64,000 nt of DNA from Gammaproteobacteria bacterium (GTDB lineage Bacteria; Pseudomonadota; Gammaproteobacteria; GRL18): assembly GCA_016744375.1 (NCBI GenBank), contig JADGEM010000009.1, positions 1-64,000 on the forward strand. The letters run 5' to 3'. This document shows, in pieces, positions 18,507 to 28,479 of the stretch (the stretch's first letter is position 1; each line of letters begins with the position of its first letter). Position numbers and translations under genes: made by a program. The notes under the pieces are model-generated. The model saw only the letters and a program-made list of their open reading frames with translations. It was not told the DNA's origin and made no database searches.

Positions 18507-19736
18507 ATGTTAAAAACTCAAACACAAGCACTTGGCCAATATTACACGGCATCACAATTTGGACACTTGTTGGTTAATTCATTGGAAGTCCAATCACCAG
18601 ATACAATTCTTGAGTTAGGAGCTGGGGAAGGATCATTGCTAACAGCGGCCCAAAATAGGTGGGATCAAGCAAAGATAATATCAGTGGACATTGATCATAA
18701 AAACCATGAGTTAATTAATGGCATCCTTCCTGGACACAGTCATTTTTTATTAAACGCTTTAGATAAAAATTTATCTAAAAGCATTGGTGTTCAAAGTGAT
18801 AGTGTTGATGTCGCTGTATGCAATCCACCATATATAAAATCAAAATGGAAGTCTTCCTTCTCTGAATTATTGGAAGAAGCGGGATTATCAAATTGTTTGT
18901 CAGTACATTCTGATTTTTCCACTGACATTTTATTTTTGGCTCAAAACATACGTTTATTACGAAAAGGTGGAGAGCTAGGGATAATTGTTCCTGATGGATT
19001 AGTTGCTGCGTCTAAAGCTTCTAGGCTACGAGAGCAATTAATAAAAAACCATATGCTCTCAGGAGTAATTCAATTACCAACAAAAATTTTTCAGAAAACT
19101 GAAGCTAAAACATATGTTCTTATTTTAAAAAAAGATATGACTTCAGATGGATTTATTCCCTTATATAAAGCATCAAAAGAAGGTGTCATTGGTGACCCAA
19201 TATTTATTTTTACGGAGCAGGCAGTAAATAGGCTTGATTATGATCATTATTTTTATAGCAAGGCCATAAAAATTGATACTGCAAGAGTATCTTCACATAA
19301 GCAAAGCTTTAGTCAAGAAAAACCTTTATTTGAAATAGCACGTGGGAATATAACAAAAGTTGATGCACAAAAGAATAACATCGATTTTTTTCATACAACT
19401 GATTTTAAATATGTAAAAAATATTAATAGTTGTCACTTATCAGATAAAACCAAAAAAATATTTAATAAAAATAACCACATTGTAGCAGAAAAAGGTGATA
19501 TTTTACTTGCACGTGTTGGACGTGATTTGGATAAGAAAATGGCTTTAGTAACTGCTGGACAAATTATTCTGTCAGACTGTGTGTATAGAATTAGACCTCA
19601 AACACCAGAAATAAGAAAGAGACTCTGGAGCTTTATATCCAGTAAAGACGGTCGTTTATGGATAAAAGCTCATAGTAAGGGGGTTTGTGCTCAATCAATT
19701 AATAAGAGCGATTTGGTGAAATTACCTATTTTATGA
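18507..19736 (+). CDS. DNA N6-adenine methyltransferase with target-recognition-like tail
   Basis: The 409-aa protein has motif X (GQYYT, residues 10-14), the SAM-binding motif ILELGAGEG (34-42) and the catalytic NPPY (106-109), as in gamma-class adenine methyltransferases. After about residue 270 it has an HsdS-like recognition segment (IARGNITKVD, DILLARVGRDL, INKSDLVKLPIL). One polypeptide could therefore both recognise and methylate a site. No nuclease domain is fused. It lies 10 bases before the ATPase gene and is the likely self-marking component of a three-gene system. No good ribosome-binding site precedes the ATG. Confidence 0.85.
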   Translation: MLKTQTQALGQYYTASQFGHLLVNSLEVQSPDTILELGAGEGSLLTAAQNRWDQAKIISVDIDHKNHELINGILPGHSHFLLNALDKNLSKSIGVQSDSVDVAVCNPPYIKSKWKSSFSELLEEAGLSNCLSVHSDFSTDILFLAQNIRLLRKGGELGIIVPDGLVAASKASRLREQLIKNHMLSGVIQLPTKIFQKTEAKTYVLILKKDMTSDGFIPLYKASKEGVIGDPIFIFTEQAVNRLDYDHYFYSKAIKIDTARVSSHKQSFSQEKPLFEIARGNITKVDAQKNNIDFFHTTDFKYVKNINSCHLSDKTKKIFNKNNHIVAEKGDILLARVGRDLDKKMALVTAGQIILSDCVYRIRPQTPEIRKRLWSFISSKDGRLWIKAHSKGVCAQSINKSDLVKLPIL

Positions 19737-19746
19737 AGAAAAATAT

Positions 19747-21441
19747 ATGACTGATGTAATCCAAGATGGTTTTGAAGAACGCGCAGATCATTTAGAGTTA
19801 AATGAGCTTGAAGACATAACTGTAGAAGCTGACTTCTTTAAAAGGATAATGGACAAACTTTTAATTCGTGGTGCTAAACTAATCGTTGGTCCTCGTGGTA
19901 CTGGTAAAACGCACCAAATGCGCTACACCTATATACATTGTCTTAAAGATAAAAAAAAACCAATAGCGATTTATGTGTCATTTACGAAATATTATCATCT
20001 TGAACCATTATTGCATAAAGCACCGAATGCATTAAGGCTTTTTCATACATGGGTTTTATGCAAAATTTTACAGAGCTGTTACGACGTACTTGAAATTCAA
20101 AAACTAGAATCAGATGAATTTTTAGAAGAGTTCTCAAATTTTAGTATATTAGAGTTAGAACAATATATTTCTCAAATTGAAAAAGGAAGCATTCTAGCTT
20201 CTCAAAATAAACTTATTGAGGATTTAACTCTTAGGACCATTACAAATGCAATTGAAAGGCTAATTGAACTAACGAAACGGAAACGAGCAGTACTTTTTTT
20301 TGATGATGCCGCATTGACATTAACACCTGATTATATGATTGAGTTTTTTGATGTCTTTAAAGCTCTAAAATCATCATCTATTTCACCTAAGGCATCTGTA
20401 TATCCTGGCACAACACAGTATGGACCACGTTTTAATGCAAGGCATGATGCTGAGTTAGTAAATGCTTGGCTTAGTGTTGATGATCCTATGTATAGTGAAA
20501 TTATGGGTGAAGTAGCAATTAAACGAATAAATAATTTAGAAAATGTTTCAGCAGACATAATTGAGCTTTTTAAGTATGCTTCGTTTGGAGTTCCTAGAGT
20601 ACTCATGACGATGTTGCGTGATTACGAGCAGTCACCAAAGAAAACAGCCCAACAGAAGGTTAACTATATAATTCAATCGCAACATACTCTTCTTATTGAG
20701 GAATATCGAGCTCTTTCTCTTAAACTACCTCAATTTAAAACAATTATTGAAACTGGTCTTGATTTTTATACTAAAATAATAAAAGACATATCAAAAGAAA
20801 ATAAAGGTTTAATCAATGACAGAATAAATCAAATAAGAATAGGCATACAGCACTCGGAACAAAATCTTTTTGTTGACCGAATGATAAAGCTCTTAATTGA
20901 AGTTGGTTTGCTACATTATATTGAATCTGTTTCACATGGTGAGGATCGAGATTATGATCGATTTATGCCACATCTATCTTCACTCATTAATAACAAAGCA
21001 TTCTCAACAGGAAGAGGGTTTTCTGCACAAAAAATAGTTGAGGCTATAACTTTTAAATCTTCAAAACATCCATTACGAAGAAAAATTGAAACATTGCTAG
21101 ATAAAGATGTTTTGAAAAATCTTAAACTAGACCTTCCTTTATGCCAGTCATGCCAAACTCCAAGATTAACAGAGTCACAAAAATTCTGTCATAGCTGTGG
21201 TAAGCCACTAGTAGAACAGTCAACATTTGAAAGTTGCATGGAAATACAGATAGAAGCCTTACCTTTAACACAATGGCAAAAAGATAGGGTTAGTAAAGAA
21301 ACAAATATCTCTAAAGTGAAGGATTTCTTTACTTTACAAGATCCAGGTTCAGAGTTAAGAAAAGCTTATGGAATTGGAAAAATTAAATCTAAGAAAATAC
21401 ATGATATTGTTTTGCAAGAAGTAGAAGAATTTCTGTCATGA
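19747..21441 (+). CDS. AAA-type ATPase with zinc ribbon and HhH-like C-terminus
   Basis: The 564-aa protein has Walker A VGPRGTGKT (residues 47-55) and a hydrophobic Walker B ending in Asp186-Asp187 (VLFFDDA). The arrangement resembles ORC/Cdc6-like or STAND-type P-loop ATPases. A zinc ribbon follows (C466/C469 and C481/C484), and the last 35 residues look like a helix-hairpin-helix (YGIGKIKSKKI). The latter two would suit nucleic-acid binding. It overlaps the HEPN gene by 4 bases and follows the methyltransferase by 10. I infer a sensor or switch that controls the HEPN protein according to DNA modification state. The family has no name that I recognise. Confidence 0.7.
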   Translation: MTDVIQDGFEERADHLELNELEDITVEADFFKRIMDKLLIRGAKLIVGPRGTGKTHQMRYTYIHCLKDKKKPIAIYVSFTKYYHLEPLLHKAPNALRLFHTWVLCKILQSCYDVLEIQKLESDEFLEEFSNFSILELEQYISQIEKGSILASQNKLIEDLTLRTITNAIERLIELTKRKRAVLFFDDAALTLTPDYMIEFFDVFKALKSSSISPKASVYPGTTQYGPRFNARHDAELVNAWLSVDDPMYSEIMGEVAIKRINNLENVSADIIELFKYASFGVPRVLMTMLRDYEQSPKKTAQQKVNYIIQSQHTLLIEEYRALSLKLPQFKTIIETGLDFYTKIIKDISKENKGLINDRINQIRIGIQHSEQNLFVDRMIKLLIEVGLLHYIESVSHGEDRDYDRFMPHLSSLINNKAFSTGRGFSAQKIVEAITFKSSKHPLRRKIETLLDKDVLKNLKLDLPLCQSCQTPRLTESQKFCHSCGKPLVEQSTFESCMEIQIEALPLTQWQKDRVSKETNISKVKDFFTLQDPGSELRKAYGIGKIKSKKIHDIVLQEVEEFLS

Positions 21442-22265
21442 AACGAAATAAAAAAGAATTCTCCTGCCAGATTACAGATGTAAGTGCTGTAAAGTCTCTG
21501 GAAACTAGTTGTTTATTTGATAAGTCATATATTGTTAGCAAAAATTCTCCAATTGATCAGTTTATAATAGAAACTACTGAATTAGCAAAGTTAATTCCCC
21601 AACCAGATAAACCAAATGCACGACTTGCCAATTTAATTTTGCTTGGAGGTGTATCAGCTGTAGAAAGCTATTTTAGGAGTATAATTCGTAGAACGATTTG
21701 TATTGATAAAATATCAAAAAAAACAGTTGAGAAATGTACTCTTTCATATGGTGCTGCCATCCATCATAAAGAAGAAATGTTACCAGAAGCACTTTTAGAG
21801 ACAACATCTTTTGTAAGCAGATATACTGTTAGAGAAGCTTTAAAAAATTTTCTTGGCATTGAAAAACAACTTCCAAATGAAGTTAGCGAAGTATTGGGTG
21901 AATATGTAAAAGTGTGCCAATTAAGGCATTGTGTTGTTCATCGATTTGGTAAATTAGGATCAAATAATGCTATTGATCTGGATTTGGATAGCCATAAAGA
22001 ACTACTAGAAAAACCATTGAAGCTAGATTTTAATTCCCTTCAAGAAATATTTTTAACTTTAAGCTTGACAGTAAAAACAACAAATAATTTTATATTTAGA
22101 AAATTATTAACTCGGACTTCAGAAAATGACTCATGGGAATGGGATCTTAGAAAAGATAAAAAACAATTTTCAAATTATTATGATACTTTTTCAAGTCAAC
22201 TTGATACACCTCCTTCAAAATCAATGAATGAAATATACCAAGAATTTAAAAATACATTTAAATAA
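21438..22265 (+). CDS. HEPN-like protein, candidate RNase effector
   Basis: The 275-aa protein is all-helical in appearance. It has an Rx4H motif typical of HEPN ribonucleases (Arg163-His168 in LRHCVVH) and a helix with a conserved-type Glu (SAVESYFR, Glu76) upstream, as in RiboL-PSP/MAE_28990-like HEPN families. HEPN RNases are common effectors in abortive-infection and toxin-antitoxin systems. The gene overlaps the ATPase stop by 4 bases, so the two products are probably made in a fixed ratio and may form a complex. RNase activity is inferred from a single motif. Confidence 0.65.
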   Translation: MKRNKKEFSCQITDVSAVKSLETSCLFDKSYIVSKNSPIDQFIIETTELAKLIPQPDKPNARLANLILLGGVSAVESYFRSIIRRTICIDKISKKTVEKCTLSYGAAIHHKEEMLPEALLETTSFVSRYTVREALKNFLGIEKQLPNEVSEVLGEYVKVCQLRHCVVHRFGKLGSNNAIDLDLDSHKELLEKPLKLDFNSLQEIFLTLSLTVKTTNNFIFRKLLTRTSENDSWEWDLRKDKKQFSNYYDTFSSQLDTPPSKSMNEIYQEFKNTFK

Positions 22266-22301
22266 ATATATCTACTTTGATAAAAGCCAATAACATCAAT
22301 C

Positions 22302-24776
22302 ATGAAAGTTATTAGTGAAACCCTGACAGGGATTGTTAGTAGAGTAACATATCACAATCAGAATACTGGATGGTCTGTATTACGTGTCCAGCCATTTAAT
22401 TCACCTCACCAACAAGAAACTGTTACAGTCCACCAGACCAAAGTGTTTGCCGGAGCCACAATAGAATTTCGTGGGTCTTGGACTATTGATCATAAATATG
22501 GCCGTCAATTTAAAGCAACTGAGGCCATTGAAAAAAAACCAGCCACAACCGCAGCGATTGAGAAATATCTTGGTTCTGGTCTGATAAAAGGAGTAGGTCC
22601 AAAAACAGCCAAGCGAATTGTTAAGCATTTTCAGAATGATACTTTGGATATTTTTGAAAATAATATTAACCGGCTCACTGAAGTGACTGGGATCGCAAAA
22701 AAGAAATTGACCATGATTGAGAAAGCCTGGGTAGAGCATCGGGCGATCAGGGATGTGATGATATTTCTGCAAGGGCATGGAATAAGCACTTTGTTTGCCG
22801 TTCGGATTTACAAAGAATATGGTGATAAATCAATATCAATGGTGACAGAAGACCCTTATCGCCTGGCCAATGATTTTTATGGTATTGGGTTCTTCTCAGC
22901 AGATAAAGTGGCTTTAAGCATTGGCCTGTCTGAAACCAGTCAGCAACGAATGGTTGCAGGAATTAAACATGTACTTGCTGCCAGTCGTGAACAGGGGCAT
23001 TGTTACCTGACTGAACAACAGATCAATACAGGTATATTTGATTTAATTGAAATGGATTTAGGTGAACGTCTTCATAGCTATCTTGATATCATGAAGCAGG
23101 ATGATCAACTCAGAACCCGACAACTGAAACAAGATAATACAGAATATACCTGTTATTACTCAAAAACTCTTTTCCATGATGAGGCAACGGTTGCTAAGAA
23201 ACTTCAGATAATGAAAGGTGATGTTTTAAGTGATCCACAACGGATTACCACCTGGGTAAGCCGATATTGTCAAAGTCAATCTATTTCATTGAGTGATGAG
23301 CAGGCGGATGGTGTAAAAGGTGTCGTACAGCATCGTTTTTCCATCCTGACTGGTGGCCCAGGTTGTGGCAAGACTACTACAACTCTTGTGATTGTTAGGC
23401 TTCTCGAAGCTATGAATAAAAAAGTATTGCTTGCAGCTCCGACTGGCCGTGCTACTCAGCGAATGAGTGAGGTCATTGGCAGAGAGGCTAAAACCATACA
23501 TCGGTTACTTGAATGGAAGGGAGGTGAATTCCAGAAAAATGAGGAAACACATCTTGTGGCTGATTTTCTGATAGTTGATGAATGTTCCATGCTGGATATT
23601 AGCTTAAGCGCCTCATTATTAAAAGCTGTTCCTCAAAACTGCCAAGTTCTATTTATCGGAGATCCCGATCAGTTACCATCTGTTGGCGCTGGTAATGTCA
23701 TTAAGGATATTATCTCTTCTGGTGTTATTCCTTGTTTTCGATTAACTCAGGTATTTCGTCAGGCTCAGGAATCTTTGATTATCAAATACGCTCACCAGAT
23801 CAATAAAGGACAAACTCCATATATTAATTCACCCTTTAAAAAACCAGCTATCTGGGAAAATGGCTCTGATTGCTTATTTATTGATTCAGATGAAGTGACA
23901 AAAGAGCAGATCACTTTTATTAATCGTGTAAAGCGTTACTTTGACTGGAAAACAACTGAACTTGAAATGATTGCATCTGGTGATGAATCACCATTTGAGT
24001 TTAGAATACAGGAAGAAATTAAGTCAGCCTACGAACAGGATTTTGTGGTGCCAGACAAATTTAAGCATGTTGATTTAGAGAAATTACATAAAACAGAGGC
24101 TCAGATTGATGCGCTAAAATCAGTTCTGAAGAATATTCATCCTTGGTCATCACTGCACTATGGATTGTCTGCCATAGATACTGTGGTAAAACTTTATTTA
24201 GATTGGATCCCCAAATATCATGGCAGTAATACTGAAATTCAGATCCTAACACCCATGACACGAGGAAGTCTGGGTACTGCCAATCTTAATAAGGTCATCC
24301 AGCAAGTTGCAAATCCACCAGAACAGGGAAAAAGTCAGCTTAAAGTAGGCGAGAGAATCTTCAGGGAAGGTGATAGAGTGATCCATCGTCGGAATAATTA
24401 TGATTTGAACGTATTTAATGGAGATATTGGCAAGATCGTTAATATTGATAATGAGACGTTGACAGCTATTATTTCTTTTTACCCAGACAACAGGGAAGTA
24501 AACTACAAAAAAGAAGATATTATGGAGTTGGATTTGGCTTATGCTATCACGATTCATAAATCACAGGGTTCTGAATTCAAAGCAGTAATTATTCCAGTAC
24601 TTACACAACATTTTAAAATGCTTTATCGCAACCTTGTTTATACAGGGCTAACCAGAGCAAAGGATTTAGCTGTTTTTGTAGGAACCAGAAAAGCACTTAC
24701 TATGGCAATTAAACAGCAAGATACAAGTCAGAGACAAACAGCTTTAGAAAAATTAATACAAAGTGATGAAAAATAA
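22302..24776 (+). CDS. recD2: RecD2-like SF1B DNA helicase
   Basis: The 824-aa protein has the RecD2 layout: an N-terminal OB-like region (TGIVSRVTYHNQNTGWSVLRV), helix-hairpin-helix repeats (GVGPKTAKRIV), and the SF1 helicase core with Walker A GGPGCGKT near residue 351 and Walker B VDECSML near 425. The C-terminal part has DLAYAITIHKSQGSEF and YTGLTRAK. It is longer than typical RecD2 proteins and has an extra segment of roughly 80-100 residues at about 530-620. RecD2 is a 5'-3' helicase not tied to RecBC. It starts 36 bases after the HEPN gene, so it may be transcribed with that set, but it could be an independent cargo gene. Confidence 0.9.
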   Translation: MKVISETLTGIVSRVTYHNQNTGWSVLRVQPFNSPHQQETVTVHQTKVFAGATIEFRGSWTIDHKYGRQFKATEAIEKKPATTAAIEKYLGSGLIKGVGPKTAKRIVKHFQNDTLDIFENNINRLTEVTGIAKKKLTMIEKAWVEHRAIRDVMIFLQGHGISTLFAVRIYKEYGDKSISMVTEDPYRLANDFYGIGFFSADKVALSIGLSETSQQRMVAGIKHVLAASREQGHCYLTEQQINTGIFDLIEMDLGERLHSYLDIMKQDDQLRTRQLKQDNTEYTCYYSKTLFHDEATVAKKLQIMKGDVLSDPQRITTWVSRYCQSQSISLSDEQADGVKGVVQHRFSILTGGPGCGKTTTTLVIVRLLEAMNKKVLLAAPTGRATQRMSEVIGREAKTIHRLLEWKGGEFQKNEETHLVADFLIVDECSMLDISLSASLLKAVPQNCQVLFIGDPDQLPSVGAGNVIKDIISSGVIPCFRLTQVFRQAQESLIIKYAHQINKGQTPYINSPFKKPAIWENGSDCLFIDSDEVTKEQITFINRVKRYFDWKTTELEMIASGDESPFEFRIQEEIKSAYEQDFVVPDKFKHVDLEKLHKTEAQIDALKSVLKNIHPWSSLHYGLSAIDTVVKLYLDWIPKYHGSNTEIQILTPMTRGSLGTANLNKVIQQVANPPEQGKSQLKVGERIFREGDRVIHRRNNYDLNVFNGDIGKIVNIDNETLTAIISFYPDNREVNYKKEDIMELDLAYAITIHKSQGSEFKAVIIPVLTQHFKMLYRNLVYTGLTRAKDLAVFVGTRKALTMAIKQQDTSQRQTALEKLIQSDEK

Positions 24777-24828
24777 TGGAAATCATCTATTTGGATGTTG
24801 GAAAACAGAAAAAAAGGAGTATGAATTA

Positions 24829-25614
24829 ATGTTTAGCCCAGAGTCATTAGCCAGAGCAAAAGCACTGGATAAACAGTTTAAACTGGAAGCAAAAGTTAGG
24901 AATAAAGACTCAAAATTAAGGACGAAACAGTCAACATTAAGGGATAAATATGATCTTTCTTTTTTTATAGAAAAAGATTATCCACGACTCATGAAAATCT
25001 TACAATGTGTAGATAATGGAAAGCGTCTTGCTGAAAGTGAAGTTGCTTGGCTTCATCTTGATGGTGACGAATACTTCACTGAAAAACTTAAAATCAGATA
25101 TCATAATAATGAAGCCGAATTCTATGTTTCTGAGTTCAAAAAAAGAAATGATCCTTGGTTGGCCGTAAATGCTAGCAGTCATTATCGTAAATGTGGAAAA
25201 TCACAGGTTGCAGATGTAATGTTGAGTGACATAAGCCTGTCTAACTTAAAAAATACAAAATTGAAATCAGCAATTTATACAACACAAGGAGGTGTAAAGA
25301 GGGACTTGAAAAAATTTGATGATGCTTTAATTCTGGGAGAAAAAGCACATAATATAACAAAGAAAGATTTTCGCCCTTGCACACTTCTCGGTGCTGTTCA
25401 TATGGAAACAGGGGATTACGAGCTAGGTCAAAAATGGTATGCACTAGCTATTAAAAATGGATTTAGTGAAAGAGCAATGGATTCAGAATTAAGAAGCATC
25501 TTTATGCGTGCCAAAAAATCAGATAAAGAAGCTTTACGTGTTCACTTACTTAAAATTGATCCTAAGCGTTATAGCTGGGCAAAACATAAGATTGGAAGCG
25601 GTAAAAAAAGATAA
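24829..25614 (+). CDS. helical-repeat (TPR-like) protein downstream of recD2
   Basis: I chose the ATG at 24829, in frame and 9 bases after an AAGGAG site; this gives 261 aa. An upstream GTG at 24763 or ATG at 24766 would add 21-22 residues and overlap recD2. The first third is charged and helical. Residues from about 100 on look like paired helices of a TPR-type solenoid (ALILGEKAHNITKKDFRPCTLLGAVHMETGDYELG has the TPR spacing of small and aromatic residues, spanning two units). I infer a protein-protein adaptor for RecD2, based only on adjacency. Confidence 0.6.
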   Translation: MFSPESLARAKALDKQFKLEAKVRNKDSKLRTKQSTLRDKYDLSFFIEKDYPRLMKILQCVDNGKRLAESEVAWLHLDGDEYFTEKLKIRYHNNEAEFYVSEFKKRNDPWLAVNASSHYRKCGKSQVADVMLSDISLSNLKNTKLKSAIYTTQGGVKRDLKKFDDALILGEKAHNITKKDFRPCTLLGAVHMETGDYELGQKWYALAIKNGFSERAMDSELRSIFMRAKKSDKEALRVHLLKIDPKRYSWAKHKIGSGKKR

Positions 25615-26101
25615 ATATAAGGTTGTACTGCATAAGTTATTTTACACTTAAATTGTTACACCGTAACACTTCAAGGCTCAAGTTGTCGATATAAAATAAA
25701 GTTTTGCAAAAACTCTGAATTACTGCAGTTGACCTATAACGGATATATGAATGCTTTCTAATATGGTCGTTTTTGGTGTAAACCAGCAGCTCAAGATTAT
25801 CTGGTGAATTAGTCAAAATCTCCCAAAGCCGCTATTGAGCGTTTTCAACTGGCTAACGTTGCATAGTAAATAGCAGCCACTCAAGACCTGAGAATATTCA
25901 GATTCTAGAGATTTTTAAATATAGTGAATTTGTACAATAAGCGGTCGGATTGCTTACTCTAAAATCGTACTATAAATTGGCTCTTAACAATGCAATGCAG
26001 GCATTTGAGATTTTAATCGGATGGCTTTAAAGTACAAATTATCTGGTATGAATATTGGTGAGTTAATCATGTTGACTTGTTAAAAGCCTAAGCGTCTAAA
26101 T
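25615..26101. other. 487-base gap in the island, no gene recognised
   Basis: Stops are frequent in all frames and no ORF here has plausible composition. No clear repeat, tRNA or hairpin stands out. It could be decayed cargo. Confidence 0.4.
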
Positions 26102-26974
26102 TCATGTTTGTATACTCACGATCTTTTCATTAATAATATCTGCAACTCTTGCGTAGGCACTATTTTTTAAATGTAGCTCATTTGACCAGTCATTGTATGG
26201 ATCAATATTGTCTCGAAGGTCTACATGGTAGAAATTACTATTTGAACTTTCAAGCAATATTAGCATTTCGTTATATGAATTTATCATTCTTTCAACGGCT
26301 TCTTTTTGCTCGACAGGTTCAAAAATTCCTTTCATTGCTAAAGCTGGCCTTAACCAAGGCCCCGCAAAATTAAAGAATAAAAATTTCACACCTTTACCTG
26401 TAGGAATAGTGTGTCCATAACCGTGAGTTATAATATTTGTCTCTGGTGATATAGCTTTTACTTTTTCTATTAAATCCTCAAAATATTTTTTAAAAACGGT
26501 ATTAATCATATTGTCAATATAATTATTTCTCAGGCTTGGTAAACCAGAACCCTTGTGATTGAGAAATGAGGCAAATTCATCACCAGCAATATCATTCCCT
26601 CCACCAGAAAACAAAAAAATATTTGGTTTAATTTGGCCAATTTTTCTTAATACTGTTTCAATGCTTTTTGGAGTTCGTTGAAAATTACTATTAATTCCAG
26701 TGCCATATATCATATTCTCTAACGTATCACCTGCCTTGGCATAATTTTTAATGTAATAATTATGATTATTTCTCAGACAATCGATTAGATCTGTTCCTGG
26801 CAGGTAATCAAACCAAGAATCACCTTCAGACACAATCTTTTTATTTTCTGAAATAAAGCTCATTTTACCAGACTTAATTTGTATTTGACTTATCTGTGCA
26901 TCTTTTCCGTCTTCTTTGTATTTGGTAACTTCTTCATCAGACCAGGCATCCATAAAATCATAATTATTTGTCAA
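26102..26974 (-). CDS. SGNH/GDSL-type hydrolase
   Basis: The start is a TTG with AAGGAG 7 bases upstream, the best-supported start here; the product is 290 aa. SGNH blocks are visible: block I GDSW (VSEGDSWFDYLPG), block III GGGND (FSGGGNDIAGDE), and a C-terminal Asp/His block in WSNELHLKNSAYARV. The family includes esterases, lipases and acyl or acetyl hydrolases. There is no signal peptide, so it should act in the cytoplasm. It is an isolated minus-strand cargo gene, and nothing nearby tells its substrate. Confidence 0.8.
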   Translation of the reverse strand: MTNNYDFMDAWSDEEVTKYKEDGKDAQISQIQIKSGKMSFISENKKIVSEGDSWFDYLPGTDLIDCLRNNHNYYIKNYAKAGDTLENMIYGTGINSNFQRTPKSIETVLRKIGQIKPNIFLFSGGGNDIAGDEFASFLNHKGSGLPSLRNNYIDNMINTVFKKYFEDLIEKVKAISPETNIITHGYGHTIPTGKGVKFLFFNFAGPWLRPALAMKGIFEPVEQKEAVERMINSYNEMLILLESSNSNFYHVDLRDNIDPYNDWSNELHLKNSAYARVADIINEKIVSIQT

Positions 26975-27078
26975 AATCTATCTCCTTAATTTTAGTGTCG
27001 TTCAGGAAACCAATTTATTGGTTTTTTTAACTATCGTAATGAATATCTGACCTCTATTATTCCCTGTTCATGAGATGG

Positions 27079-27096
27079 CTCCCCTATTAAGGGGAG
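27079..27096. terminator. hairpin between lipoprotein and SGNH genes
   Basis: CTCCCCT and AGGGGAG form a 7-bp GC-rich stem around a 4-base loop, 67 bases downstream of the lipoprotein stop on the minus strand. There is no U-tract in that direction, so termination is only possible. Confidence 0.4.
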
Positions 27097-27162
27097 GTTT
27101 CGTAGCGAAATATAGCATGACTCAAAGGCGTGTGAGTATCTGAAGTAATAATAAGTTGGATG

Positions 27163-27624
27163 CTATTTGTATTTCAAAATGTAGACCACAGTATTATGGA
27201 TTGGTTGTTGGCCCCCCCCTCTGTAATAAGGATCATGTTGGTTACCAGGTTTTGTTGACCTTACTACCTCTCTCATCCTAGCATCGCTTTTATGTTTTTT
27301 TACATCAGCCTCCAACATTTTCATTCGTTCGTCGTATGAGAGTTGGCCTTGTCGAGTACCTTTAGAATATTGAGCAGTTGAGAGCTGCTCCTCAATGTCG
27401 TAAGCACGACAAGGAAAAAGGCCTAAGTATATATCAATTCCAGTGTCTGTTTTTGAGTCTGGATTTTCCTTACATTTTTTTTCTTTTTGATCATTTACAA
27501 CCTCAACGCTAGGTTTTGAAGTATTTGTGTTTTCCATACTAACTGATGATTCTTCTACTGACTGGCAACCGGTTAGAAACAGAGCCATTGTAGCGGCAAA
27601 AAAAATACTATTATTAACTCTCAT
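27163..27624 (-). CDS. predicted lipoprotein, function unknown
   Basis: The 153-aa product begins with a lipoprotein signal peptide: a basic start, a hydrophobic core, and the lipobox LTGC at about residues 17-20. A low-complexity polar stretch follows, then DERMKMLEADVKKHKSDARMREVV-like helix and a Gly-rich end (YRGGGQQP). The ATG is preceded by AGGAAAA. I recognise no family. It should be anchored to the inner or outer membrane. Confidence 0.65.
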   Translation of the reverse strand: MRVNNSIFFAATMALFLTGCQSVEESSVSMENTNTSKPSVEVVNDQKEKKCKENPDSKTDTGIDIYLGLFPCRAYDIEEQLSTAQYSKGTRQGQLSYDERMKMLEADVKKHKSDARMREVVRSTKPGNQHDPYYRGGGQQPIHNTVVYILKYK

Positions 27625-28479
27625 TATTTTATTTTCCTATTATTTTAACTATAAAAAATAATTTGAACATCCATTATCAAATCAACTTAATGTGATAAAA
27701 AATAACGTATGCACTACATATAAATTTAATTTAATCAAAATTAATTTTTGACATTCAAACCGCAGAAGGTAATTCATGGCACTCAAATTCTCTCAGAGTG
27801 GCAACGAAGCCTTAATTGAAGACGAAACCAAGGTGATTTTCAAAGCTTAACAGAGTTTAATATACTATTTTCTCTCTGAACAAACAATAGTTATCATGGC
27901 TCCTGATAGACAGTTTTCAGGCCATTATTTTGCTATAAATTTTATACTTGATATTGCTGCGGCGTATTCATTCCAATTTGAATATTGATCAAAAAATGTG
28001 ACATACGCCATCTATAGACGACGAAGGATAGCATAAGAATCGCTTTTGATGCCTATAAATAGGTCCGGTGGCGTTAATTCGGGATCTGTACCCAGTAGAG
28101 CACATCATGCTACTTCCATATTTACTTAGAAATGGTCTCTTTTGGAAGCAATGGGATTACTTCTTATTTAAAGTGAATAAACGCTCTTGGTCAGATCCGA
28201 CTGGATGAGGAAAAAAGCATTATTGGCTGCTATACACCCAAACCGTCCGAATAAGTAATCACTTATATATCCGTTAAGGGACGATTGCCGATATAGGCAA
28301 CTTTAAATCTATCAAAGAAAATTGCAAAACTGTATTTTTAAGCCACATAAGTGCATCTTATTGTTAGTTTCGCTCAGGATTGGTTTTTCATTTTCCATAC
28401 AGATGAAATCAATCGTAATTACCCTATATTCAGAGTAAACGCAAAATATGGATAACTCTAAATTGGCATGGATAAGCCA

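Noticed and set aside
25615-26101. Integron attC-like site
   Set aside because: A TAACGTTG core occurs but the paired attC boxes do not, and no integron integrase is present.
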